64,000 bases of DNA, from contig JAEVLN010000004.1 in the NCBI GenBank assembly GCA_018350325.1, positions 1,116,001-1,180,000 on the forward strand. The letters are read 5' to 3'. Shown here in pieces: positions 47,805 to 57,550 of the stretch; position 1 is the stretch's first letter, and each line of letters begins with the position of its first letter. The stretch comes from Globodera rostochiensis (Eukaryota > Nematoda > Chromadorea > Rhabditida > Heteroderidae). The notes below the pieces were generated by a model. That model saw nothing but the letters and a program-made list of their open reading frames with translations. It searched no databases and was not told the DNA's origin. The position numbers and the translations under genes are program-made.

Positions 47805-50309
47805 TCTGGACCAAAATTGTCGAATGCCAAACAGATCATTGGCATGACCCGAATCGATCTATCTGATCGGGATCACATCGGAATTCTAAAATTTTAGGTA
47901 GCAAAACACTGATGAAAATTTAAAATCTAAAAGTAATAATACTATAAATAGGTTAATTTGTCTTTACCACTTTCCTTTCCCCCGCAGGGGAAAGGAAGTG
48001 ATCAATCAAAAATAACTGATCGATGTAACGGTCTCAGAACGATTTCATTAGAGCCCGTCTTTGCATCACAGTCTCTGAACTTTCCGCAAAGAGAATTCGC
48101 TTTTCCAAGCACATTTTTGTGCCTGATCAAATTCGGATTTTGATCTACTGATCCCGAACAGATAAATTGATCATGATCAAAATCAATATATGGGGAGACA
48201 TTTTCGATGTCTTAAAAAGATGGAAATCGCGTCATTTTGTGATGGTGATGAACAACATATGTAACGGTCAGCAGAAGTCAGAAGAGCGCACTTTGATCGC
48301 CCGAGGGGCTACGAGCGCCGGCCTCCCCCCCCCCCCCCCCCCCCGGATCTTCTTCGTGCCCTCGGAAGAAGATGTTCTCTCTCTCTTCCCCTCCGGTCCG
48401 TTGCTTTTCCTTCACACTCTTTGGGATGTGATTTGGGAATGGAATTGAGGGGGGGGGGCTCGTCGTGGTCAGGGGGTGGTGGCGATGCACTTTCTATCCG
48501 ATCCGATCGGATGAGGGGGGGGGGGGGGGACCGACAGCAACGAATGTTTCCACTTGCAGCCGAGCCGATCTGCTGATCACCCTGTTGTTTCTTGTTCGTC
48601 TATTTGGGCTCTGGTGTTTGTGTTGACGATCATCCGGTTGTGATCATTCATAATCACCGTTTTTTTTGGACCACCCTTTGATCCGGCCCAATCTTGCGAT
48701 CACCGGGGGGGGGGGGGGGGGCGATTTGTTGTCCTCAACAAATGGAGCAAAAGGGAAAGGAACCGGTTCTTCACCACTCTCTCCCGGTAAAAGTCAAATG
48801 CGGGAGCGCAAAATTGGGCCAACCGGGCACTGGGACTCTTGCTATGTGTACATAAACGGGACCCCGCTGATTAAAATCTGGATCAGAAGATAAACAATCG
48901 CCGAATTTTTGTTTTTTTTAGAAAGTTCTGATCTGTTTTAAATGCCAAACAATGTTCCAATTACTTAATGAAAGGCATTCAACAACCACTTTTTGTTGAA
49001 AGCAGAAATACCATAACCAAATTACAGTTGATCGGGACGCTCAGAAACCTTTGGCTCTCAAAGCTCGGGGGGTAACGGGTCGTCGAAGAAGAAAAAAAGC
49101 CGGTGGTTTTTTGGATTCTCGGCTTTTGGAGTCATTCGTAATCGGCTGACAAAAAAATTGCTTTAGGGCCGGAGCGCTGCGGGGGTTCAATGAGTACAAG
49201 AAGTGCAAGCAGTTCACCCCCAGCAGTCCCGTGTTGTAAAATTGTGTGCATGTGAAATGAATGAAATGACGAGAGCGCGGGATGTTCAGCAGATGTTGTT
49301 AATGGGGGACCCCCCCGGGGGGATTGGATTGGATGATGTTGATGATCAGAAGAACAAAAACTACAACGACGACACACTGTCCATCTTCCGTTTCCATCAT
49401 CCTCTTTCGATCATTTGGGTTTTTTGTTGTGCTCCGATCGGAGCGGCGGCGGCAGCCGGCGAATAAATGAATGGACGCACGGGGAGACGAATTGTGGGCA
49501 ATGTTCCTCCCCCCCCCCATCCCCCCGGGGGGAGAACAATACAGCGGACGAAGCGGAAAATTGGACAAAATTTAGTCGAGAAACAAAAAAAGTCTCGGCG
49601 GCAAAGGACAATGGAGACTGACTGACTGACTGTTGGACTCGGTCGGCGATCTGCCAGTTGGTTGGGCAAGTTATTTCATTATAGGGGGGACAAATGATTT
49701 GTTGGGGTAATGTTTTATGATGACGGGACGAATGGACAGGGGGGGGGCTGGTTGAGGAGACTGGTACGCAAAGTTTGATTTTGTCGAATTTGATGACCGA
49801 TTGTTAAAAAGAAATTTTGGAGAATTTGAATGTTGATCCAAAATTTGCTAATTGTTTAGAATTTGTTGTTAATTCATCAAATTATTTAATATAATAACAA
49901 TTTGCATAATGCCGAAAAGCCAATAAGATCTGATCAGAGTCCCAGATTGAACTAGTGGCTTTAAAAAGTTATTGGTAAATATTTTTAAAAAATATTTTAT
50001 GTATTTTTAATTTTACAACAGATGAGAAAAAGGCGCCGGTGGGAGGTACCCCGGGGCCATGGACACTGAACAGGGGGGTGGGCGGAATTTCCGGAATTTC
50101 ACGTTAAAACAAAAGTTTTTTCTTTTTTTTTTCAAAAATTAATTCCGCCCACCCCTACGGCCACTGGCCGCTTTAAAAGAGGGCTTGCCCTCCTTTAAAA
50201 CTGCCAGTGGCCGTATTCCAGGCCCCAGGGTACGCTTCCCAACGGCGGGTCGGCGCCGCGGCCATTTCGGTCATTTCAATTTCATTTTCATCGGCCGGCA
50301 CTTCAACGG

Positions 50310-50640
50310 TGATGGCGGGCACGGTGGGCGCGCTTTGGCGCCTTTGTGTAAATACAAAATTAGTTTAAAATAAATTGTTTAATTCAAAATTAGTTTATAA
50401 ATATTTTAGGCGGTGGGGCGGTGGGCGCGCTCTGTGTAAATACAAAATTAGTTTAAAATAAATTGTTTAATTCAAAATTAGTTTATAAATATTTTAGGCG
50501 GTGGGGCGGTGGGCGCGCTTTGTGTAAATACAAAATTAGTTTAAAATAAATTGTTTAATTCAAAATTAGTTTATAAATTTTAGGCGGTGGGGCGGTGGGC
50601 GCGCTTTGTGTAAATACAAAATTAAATTGTTTAATTCAAA
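50310..50640. repeat. minisatellite, about 88-bp unit, 3.5 copies
   Basis: Each unit has a GC-rich half (ggcggtggggcggtgggcgc) and an AT-rich half (tacaaaattagtttaaaata then attgtttaattc). The AT-rich half alone continues in degraded form to about 50760. Confidence 0.85.
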
Positions 50641-50792
50641 ATTAGTTTAAAATAAATTGTTTAATTCAAAATTAGTTTATAAATTGTTTAATTCAAAATT
50701 AGTTTATAATTGTTTAAATATAAAGTTAGTTTATAAATTGTTTAAATACAAAATTATTTTATAAATTATTTAAACTAAGCAAAAAAAAACTT

Positions 50793-52852
50793 TTAAACGC
50801 TGAGATACCTCTTCTTCCACACGACAAATGCCAATCCTCCACCGACAAGCAGCAGCAGCAGCAACAGCAATAGAACAGCAGTGGCCCAAATCCACCATGT
50901 GCCTCCATCTAAAATTGGCGGATATGTACAGAGCATAAACTTAAACCGGTTCGAACAACCGGTTTAAAGGCTTTTGCCACAATATTTCTTAAACAAAAAT
51001 TCGCTTTTCACCTGCCGTTGTTGTTTTGGCCTAAATGAACTAAATTCATTAGATGTCATCACGAATCTCGCCTACCGAGTCCAGTTCCGAATCCATCTGT
51101 TTGAAACGGGCCGCGCCCAAACTCAGTGATAACAACGCGCAGAAAACGTTTGCCTTTAATTGAGGGTGACAAAAAGATTAGTGCCACAACCCCCCCCCCG
51201 CCTCCCAATTAGTGCCACAACCTCCCCCCCCCCCGATTAGTTCCACAACCCCCCTCCCGATAAGTGCCACAACCCCCCCCCTCCTCCCGATTAGTGCCAC
51301 AACCCCCCCCCCTCCCGATAAGTGCCACAACCCCCCCTCCCCCCCCCCCCCCCGATTAATGTCACAACCCTCCGGCCCCTCCCTCCGATTAGTGCCACAA
51401 CCCCCCTCCCGATTAGTTCCACAACCCAGCCCTCTCGATTAGTGCCACAACCCCCCCCCCCTCCCGATTAGTGCCACAACCCCCCCCCCTCCCGATTAGT
51501 GCCACAACCCCCCCCCCTCCCGATTAGTGCCACAACCCTCCCCCCCTCCCGATTAGTGCCACAACCGCCCCCCCTCCCAATTATGACACAAACAGCGTAA
51601 AAGCGACGGACACCAAAGCGCAAAGTCTCTGCAAAGATGAGCCCTGAAAAAGTGCCAAAAAAATTAACACAATTTTTTTTTTTTGATATGTTACAGCCGT
51701 AGAAAATTCCGAGAAAAAACAGCGAAATTGCGCCTGGACAGCTCGTGACGGACAGGGCGTCCCTATAAAAATGATGGAATTGAAATCGGCTTGACATTTT
51801 ATTGACCATTTTAAATAAAAGTCCATTTTTTGTTAATTCACTCACTCAGTGAATGCGGTGCAGTGCCGTGACTTGTTGTTGATGCCGTACGTAAGCCCGT
51901 CGTCGTAGACAATCATTTGAACGTGCTCTTCACCCCTAAAGGACACTCTGAGAGAGGGGGCGGAGTAAAAATAAAAAAAAATGATATTCATTTATTTTAC
52001 TTTATTAATTCAACTAAATTATTCGCCCAAGGGGACGTAATTATTGACCATTTTAAATAGAAATACCATTTTTTTGTTAAATCTTTCACTCACTCAGTGA
52101 ATGCGGTGCCGTGCCATGAATTGTGTTTGTTGCTGTGATTGTTGATGCCGTAGTCGTCCGTGAGCCCGTCGTCGTTGACGTTCTTCTCACCCCCAAAGGG
52201 CACTCTGAAAAAATAGAAAAAAAAATTCGCTGAAAAATTTAGATCAAAAGCCAGAAACTGAATGTTCTTGGCCTCAAGATGCTCAGCCTAAGGGGGGGGG
52301 GGGGCACACTCACTCGAGCAATGGCGCCTCAACAACAGCTTGACACTGTTGTCCATCCCGCTGAGCATGGTCCTCCAGCATTGTCTTCTGTTCGCCGGGC
52401 GTTTCCGCCATGCCGTCGTCGCCACGACCGCCGTTGTCCTTTTTGTTCCATCCATTACAGTCCGACGATTGCTCGCCATGCAGCATTGTTCCATTTATGG
52501 CAATGGCACACCCATTTAAAACTTCAAAATAATAATTACAAAAACTATTAAAATTTTAAAAGATTCCCAAAGGTTAATGTCAAGAAAATTGATCCAAAAC
52601 TACAAAAAACCCGCCAATTGTGTGAATTCCGACACTTAAAAACTAAAAATTTGGCTATATTTGTAAACGATTTGGAAAGTTTTTCGAGAACTCCAGAAAC
52701 ATCTTTTTGGCACAAATTTATAAATTAAAAAGTGCCAATGATTGCCCCCCCCCCGTCTCACATCCGCTCTGCAGGTCGGGGCAGAAAATTGCGTAGATTG
52801 ACAAGCAAAAGACCGACACCACTACACTGGTGATGAAATTATTTTTAAACAT
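50793..52852 (-). CDS. small type I membrane protein gene with duplicated exon
   Basis: I do not recognise a named family. Exon 1 (52852-52762) encodes a signal peptide, NNFITSVVVSVFCLSIYAIF. It joins in phase to exon 2 (52521-52314), which starts FLNGCAIAINGTML and holds three cysteines. Exons 3a (52204-52094) and 3b (51947-51846) are tandem paralogues, both phase 2-2: DDGLTDDYGINN...GTAFTE and DDGLTYGINN...CTAFTE. Exon 4 starts near 51762 (ALSVTSCPGAISLFFLGIFY), and beyond it the path through the minisatellite intron is unresolved. Terminal exons near 51155-51075 (LLSLSLGAARFKQMDSELDS), 51030-51012 (AKTTTA) and 50911-50793 join in phase and end in a hydrophobic anchor, AVLLLLLLLLLLVGGGLAF, with a short basic tail. 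The 5' half and the 3' end could be two genes. The cysteine part may be distantly related to the 8-cysteine pair next door. Confidence 0.5.
51182..51590. repeat. minisatellite, gattagtgccacaacccccc unit, about 16 copies
   Basis: A unit of 22-30 bp, gattagtgccacaac plus a C run and ctccc, repeated with variable C-run length. It lies within the small membrane-protein gene, between exons, if the model is right. Confidence 0.9.
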
Positions 52853-53200
52853 TTAACAAAAAAAATTCGGGCTTAAGACAAATTGAAATATGAATAAACA
52901 AGTAAATTTAAAACTTAAATATGTTAAAACAATATAAACTTTTGATCAATCAGAGGGGGAGGGGGGGGGGGTGGGGGAGGGAAATGAAAATAATGTCAAT
53001 TTTTGTGATGAGAGAATGATGGTTTTTGTCCCTAACGCTTTCGATTTTTAAGCGATGCGTAATCTCGATGAAGCCATCCATTACAATTGAAAATGTAATC
53101 AATCGGAAGGCAAAATAATGTGCGACATTTTGCAACAAAATGTACATTTTTACTTGTTTTGGGATTGGACAATTTGCGCAATCGAATTTAAATATATTAT
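52853..53200. other. intergenic spacer
   Basis: AT-rich spacer with a mixed G run at about 52954-52980. No gene seen. Confidence 0.5.
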
Positions 53201-53214
53201 TATCAAGCATTGAA

Positions 53215-53562
53215 TTATTGTTTGATCGGCTGTGACTGTTGTAGATCGCGTAAAATGTGAAGCCATACCCTGAACACGGTTTGCGCAAATGCCAACGGAA
53301 AGTTTGCCTCCCGTGCCGTGCCGGCCGTCTCCACAAAATGCCATCGGGCACGTATTGCGGTGCAATTTGTGTCCAAATGGCCATGGGGCGGGTCCATCTG
53401 CACAATGCGACGCCGTTTCACACAACTGAACTGCTTGAACTTCGTGCCATTGGTGATCAGACTGTTGCAGTTTAATTGGCTGAGCTTGGGCCACAACAAT
53501 CCGAAAGCAGCAGCCAAATGATCTTTTTTTGACTGTATGCTGACTAAAAATTGCCAATCCAA
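53215..53562 (-). CDS. unrecognised exon, inverted twin of 56037-56340
   Basis: An open frame of 115 residues on the minus strand. The core (LNCNSLITNGTKFKQFS, then HLDTNCTAIRARWHFVETAG, then NFPLAFAQTVFRVWLHILR) is open throughout and nearly identical in DNA to the plus-strand segment at 56103-56336. I do not recognise the domain. The plus-strand twin is 11 nt shorter after KQFS and therefore frame-shifted, so this is the better candidate for a coding copy. No splice partners were identified. Confidence 0.4.
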   Translation of the reverse strand: MDWQFLVSIQSKKDHLAAAFGLLWPKLSQLNCNSLITNGTKFKQFSCVKRRRIVQMDPPHGHLDTNCTAIRARWHFVETAGTAREANFPLAFAQTVFRVWLHILRDLQQSQPIKQ

Positions 53563-54045
53563 TTCAGCATTTGGAACTCAAATGCCATTTTGAATCTGAC
53601 ACTCAAAGTGCCATTTTGAATTTGGCACAAAAAATGCCATTACAAAATGTCATTTTTGAACTTGCAAAATGACGCTAAAATTACGCCGACGAAATGGACG
53701 GAAAGTGGCATTGCCTGAGGGGATTCCGTGTTTTTTGCGTTACCAAATCGACGACAGATCAGATCAAGGTCACTTTCAGGTCGGGCTATCTATGACCAAC
53801 ATACCTATGCCTATTTTCAACGTTGGCATATTGACCGGCTTAGACCCCGGGTTGGCATTTCGTCCTAACACGCCGCTGCTGACTTTTAAATCATCAAAAT
53901 ATATTTCCTACTGGTGACTATCGTTAATAAAAGTTGATTTAAAATATATTATTATCAAGCATTGAATTAAATTTACACCAAAAGTGAAATATTTTATCTT
54001 TCAAATCGATCAATCCGCCCATTTGCTTCGGCCTTTGCTTCAAGT

Positions 54046-55290
54046 TCAAGCAGTGCGGCCGCTGAGGCCAACAAACATGGCCGGCACAATTCCTGAAAAG
54101 AATTTTAAAATTGTTTAAATTAAGTCAAATTTAATTTAAATGTAATGCGCCAAAAATGCACCAATAAACATTTGAAGAGCAAAGAGCAAATAATGCGTCT
54201 TGACGAAGAGGCGACCGCCGCCACTCTTTTCACCACCGCCACTTTTTGTAGCTAAAGAAAAAATTCAAATGGTAAAAGCGTCAATTTAATTTATTATTTT
54301 TTGATTGATTTTAAAAATATTTTTTCTTTATTTTTTAGTTAAACAACAAAATTTTTATTGCGGGGATTTCCCTAAGGCCGGAGGGCATTTGCCATTTTAA
54401 AAGCAACAAACTGCGCGAGCGTTTGGTGGTGGTGGTGGTGGTGGTGGTGGTGGTGGTGGTGGTGGTGGTGGTGCTCGTCAAGTCCGGGGGGGCCAAGTCT
54501 AAAACGTTTAGGAAATATTAACAAATTATGCGCGAATTTGGAGCCCCACGGCTCCATCAAAGTGCCACGGCATCATTCCCCTAAAGCCCTCAATTTGTCT
54601 GACCGTAATTAATGGATAATGACCAGAAAAGTTTTTGATAAACCCCCCCCCCCCGGCATTAAAATGAAATAAATGGACCAAAAAATGGACGGCTTACCAA
54701 CGCTTTCGCCCAGTTCGCCGAAAGTGCAATCGCACGTCCATTCATGCTCCGATGGATAGTCCTCCGTCACATCAGCAGTCACGAGTGATTTACAATTGCT
54801 ACCCTCCTCGCTGATGACCAAAGTGCATCCCCAAGCAAAAAACTCTTTTTCCCCTGCATAGAATAAAATACAATAAATGTCGGAATTAGGGATTTTCGGC
54901 TTAATCCCAAAAAATGCTCGGTCGGGATCTTGAGAAATCTCGATGGGATCCCGGCCGGTCTCTAGTTTATGTCTATGATATTTTTGTCAGAAAATGTCCC
55001 ATATATTTATATCATTGACCGGATGAACAGCTTGCCAAGTAGCAAGCGATTTGAGTCGGACTGCACTCCTCCTGAATTCTTTCTTGAAACACTTCACTCT
55101 CCGATCTTTTGCCATAGCCGCATGTAAGCGCTGAAATGATCAAAAAAGTGATTTAAAAGGCTAATTATGTAATTATAAATAATAAATGCTCTTAACCGTT
55201 GCCCTGGGACGGCAGAAGAAGCAAAAGGGCGGAGAAGAAGCAAAACAGCAGCAGCTGGACGGCCGCAGTTGGGAGAGGGCGGCGGCACAT
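54046..55290 (-). CDS. secreted 8-cysteine (ET-module/Ly6-like) protein, GPI-type, copy A
   Basis: Six exons with all junction phases checked: 55290-55197, 55130-55020, 54853-54698, 54498-54412, 54251-54162, 54092-54046. Exon 1 is a signal peptide (AAVQLLLFCFFSALLLLLPS). Exon 2 begins the mature protein with ALTCGYGKRSE and carries four cysteines (to YLASC). Exon 3 gives FFAWGC, SNCKSL and the closing WTCDCTFGEL, four more. Eight cysteines with a closing CxC resemble the nematode ET module or Ly6/three-finger folds; the family call is tentative. Exon 4 is a stalk with 16 consecutive Thr codons, probably O-glycosylated. Exons 5-6 end in a Gly/Lys-rich linker and a hydrophobic tail, LLFALQMFIGIVPAMFVGL, then SGRTA, as in GPI-anchored proteins. 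It likely sits on the cell surface. Partner unknown. Confidence 0.72.
54425..54472 (-). repeat. (ACC)16 trinucleotide tract coding poly-Thr
   Basis: Sixteen perfect triplets, read as ACC (Thr) in the frame fixed by the exon 3/exon 4 junction. The copy B tract is shorter and interrupted, so its length probably varies. Confidence 0.85.
54890..54967. repeat. mini-element with gggat/atccc words in an intron of copy A
   Basis: Words gggatt, aatccc, gggatct and gatccc lead to the edge ccggtctctagt. It lies in the intron between exons 2 and 3 of the 8-cysteine gene; a diverged copy is at about 58524-58603. Confidence 0.45.
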
Positions 55291-56036
55291 TTTCGATATT
55301 TTATTTGAATAAATTAAAAAGAGCCTTTTTAATTAATTACAATGAAATTAAAGCCCCTCCGGGGCCGGGATGGAGTCCCCCCGGTTGGTTCCGAATCCCG
55401 AAACATTCTTTAAAAGCAGCCCTCCGGGATGGAAATGCGCGCACTTTTTGGATTTGAATTGCAAGTTCAGAGATTGGGGCCGACCTTTCAAAATTCCCGG
55501 ACAAAAATTAAATATATTTTATAAAACTATTATTATTTTTTGGGCACTTTTAAATTAAATAAAAATGAAATGAATAAAATAGGGGCGGCGGCGGCGGGCC
55601 GTCCACCCCAACCAAACGCTGCCATTCCGTCGGTGATTCAGTGGGGGAAAAAAGTGATTATTTTAGTGAAATCGTCACAAAATTAGGGGGGGGGGGACAC
55701 ATAAAGCATTAAACCATTTTAGAAAAAGCAATGAATGGTAAATGAAGCGGCGATTGACGCGATCCATCCAATTTCCGCGATGTTCAAAAGGTCCCCGATC
55801 GGTAAATGAATGATTGGACGGGGATGAATCAGTGGAAATTAATTGCTTAGAATTTGTTTTTTTGGTTTTAAAATGCTTTTGTCTTTTATTCATCGATAAA
55901 ATTACATTTTATATTTTAATGGGCGCTGTGCCATTTGTGTTGGTTCACCGATGGGAAATTTGATTTAATCTTTAAATAACAAAAAGAATGGCCACCGATA
56001 GGCAATAATGTCGAATTTTTAAATTAACATAATTTT
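55291..56036. other. upstream flank of the 8-cysteine gene, copy A
   Basis: No gene seen. It is partly repeated at 58935-59434 and should contain the promoter of copy A. It has a tandem of gcggc (about 55582) and a G run at 55686-55696. Confidence 0.5.
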
Positions 56037-56340
56037 TTGAAAATCGAGTTTTTGTTTTCGCTAAATGAGCGTAGACAAGTTCAGCACCAACTAGGATTCC
56101 AAGCCAAGCCTGAATTGAACTGCAACAATCTGATCATTAATGGCAAGAAGTTCAAGCAGTTCAGTGGTGGAAATTGTGCAGAAGGACCTGCCCCATGGCC
56201 ATTTGGACACAAATTGCACCGCAATACGTGCCCGATGGCATTTTGTGGAGACGGCCGGCACGGCACGGGAGGCAAACTTTCCGTTGGCATTTGCGCGAAC
56301 CGTGTTCAGGGTATGGCTTCACATTTTACGCAATTGATTT
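56037..56340 (+). pseudogene. inverted twin of the unrecognised exon at 53215-53562
   Basis: The first part (ELNCNNLIINGKKFKQFS) and the second part (HLDTNCTAIRARWHFVETAG and NFPLAFARTVFRVWLHILRN) match the minus-strand copy but lie in different frames here, because the joining segment is 11 nt shorter. It looks like a broken copy. It was dropped from the second duplicated block. Confidence 0.45.
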
Positions 56341-56761
56341 TCTTATTCAGAAAAGCATTCATTAGATTAACTGATGCAGATTTAAGCAGCGAGGAAGTAA
56401 ATTTCAAGTTGCTTAAGAGAATTTAAATCATTGTTCCGAAGATGAGAATTGTCATTTTGTACTGAAAGAATTTTGATTTAAACTGGCGAAATATACATAA
56501 AACCGGTTCTACAACTTTTTTGCAAAAAATTAGGGTTCTTTCCGACGAAATCCATAATTTTTGGGGGGTCTCTCAACCCCCCTCCCCTCCGGCGCTACCG
56601 GATTTGTGGGAATTTTACAATTTCAAAATTTGGAAATACCGTAATTTGAGCCCATAAAAAAGTGCGGAAGTCGGAATCAGCTGACTTTTTTAGCTTTAAT
56701 CTTTTAGCCATGGTACAAAATTTTCATATATTTTTTATTCCATTAAAAATGCCATCCCCAA

Positions 56762-57024
56762 ATTGTTCATGACTTTCTGCTGCTGGAACAAATGCTGTCG
56801 GTGGAGTACACGCCCCAAAACGTGTACTGCTACGCGCTGGACGCCAAAGCGGACGCGCTGTTCATGCGGCGCGTGCACGCGTTGGCCCGCTGTTTTCCCA
56901 ACGTTGTCGTGCTGGCCGAGCAGTTCAGCGTGTTCAGCAACGGCAAAAACGTGACCAGGGCACAGTTGGCATGCCTGGAGGCAATGTTGCCGATGGGCGA
57001 GTGGAAATACGCGCTGTTGCTGCA
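56762..57024 (+). pseudogene. core-2/I-branching (GT14) glycosyltransferase exon fragment
   Basis: GT14 enzymes add beta-1,6-linked GlcNAc branches to glycans in the Golgi. The frame reads IVHDFLLLEQMLSVEYTPQN, then YCYALDAKADALFMRRVHAL, ARCFPNVVVLAEQFSVFSNG, and QLACLEAMLP with WKYALLLQ. These are family landmarks in order (the YCYA-D-K segment, the CFPNV segment and the WKYALLLQ strand). The frame is closed by a stop just upstream (near 56745), with no acceptor between, and the following catalytic exons were not found before 57239. It ends at a possible GC donor (CAG then GCAAAA). I judge it a detached exon or pseudogene. Confidence 0.6.
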
Positions 57025-57550
57025 GGCAAAAAAAACAGTTTTTTTAAGGAAATCGTTTTGGAATTTTTTTGCTCAGGAAAACACGTCGAAATTTAGGTGA
57101 AAAAAGCCAAAATCCTTATTTATTTTTGCCTTCTGTTTGACGAAAAGCAAGCCGATGACGTAATTGTGCCAAAAGTGATGTTTGATCATTTGTTCAAGCA
57201 ACGCTCAAAGATCATCAATTGATCGAACGTGCCCCCAGGTGGTTGGCATTTAGCCCTGGCACAAAGAATGCTGGCAGATAAAGCCTAATTTGGGTACTAA
57301 TTTGTGCGACGGGCGGATCGGGAACTGCGGTGATTGTTTTGGGCCCCAAGTCGACCTTTTTCTAAAATTCGGTATTTGAATCGGTCGGGATTTGCTAGAA
57401 TCCATTTTTTGTCAGCTCATGCATTGAATTTATACCAAATTTGCTTATTACATAAAATTTATAATTTCATCTTTTTAATTTGTTTATTCATAAAAAAATT
57501 TGAAAAAGCGATTTTCGATCCGCCCATTTGCTTCGGCCTTTGCTTCAAGT

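Larger units (their letters stand above)
43779..50300. other. 6.5-kb gene-free stretch
   Basis: I cannot support a gene here. Contents: a cgcc/ccgc tandem (44300-44357), an aagctt-word element (44512-44625), a cccgg/gggat element (45110-45160), many G or C runs (45328, 46004, 46081, 46764, 47186, 48330, 48516, 48704, 49505) and a ggttc-word element (47692-47804). A minus-strand frame ending at 47332 (RPAMASVHPANNAKTDGYTT and on) looks like a possible terminal exon but has no recognisable partner. Confidence 0.5.
53940..57239. repeat. duplicated block, copy A
   Basis: Most of this block recurs at 57420-59757 in the same orientation: the whole 8-cysteine gene, its upstream flank and the end of the GT14 fragment. 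Copy B lacks about 0.9 kb corresponding to 56030-56903. Introns and flanks look better than 90% identical by eye. Confidence 0.9.

Noticed and set aside
50185..50373. Plus-strand frame over the GC-rich minisatellite
   Set aside because: The frame coincides with the repeat units and has no further support.
54372..54560. A minus-strand frame with a long poly-His tract
   Set aside because: The splice phase from exon 3 sets the tract as ACC (Thr), and the copy B sequence in that frame gives a sensible Ser/Thr/Pro-rich stalk; the His reading is out of frame.
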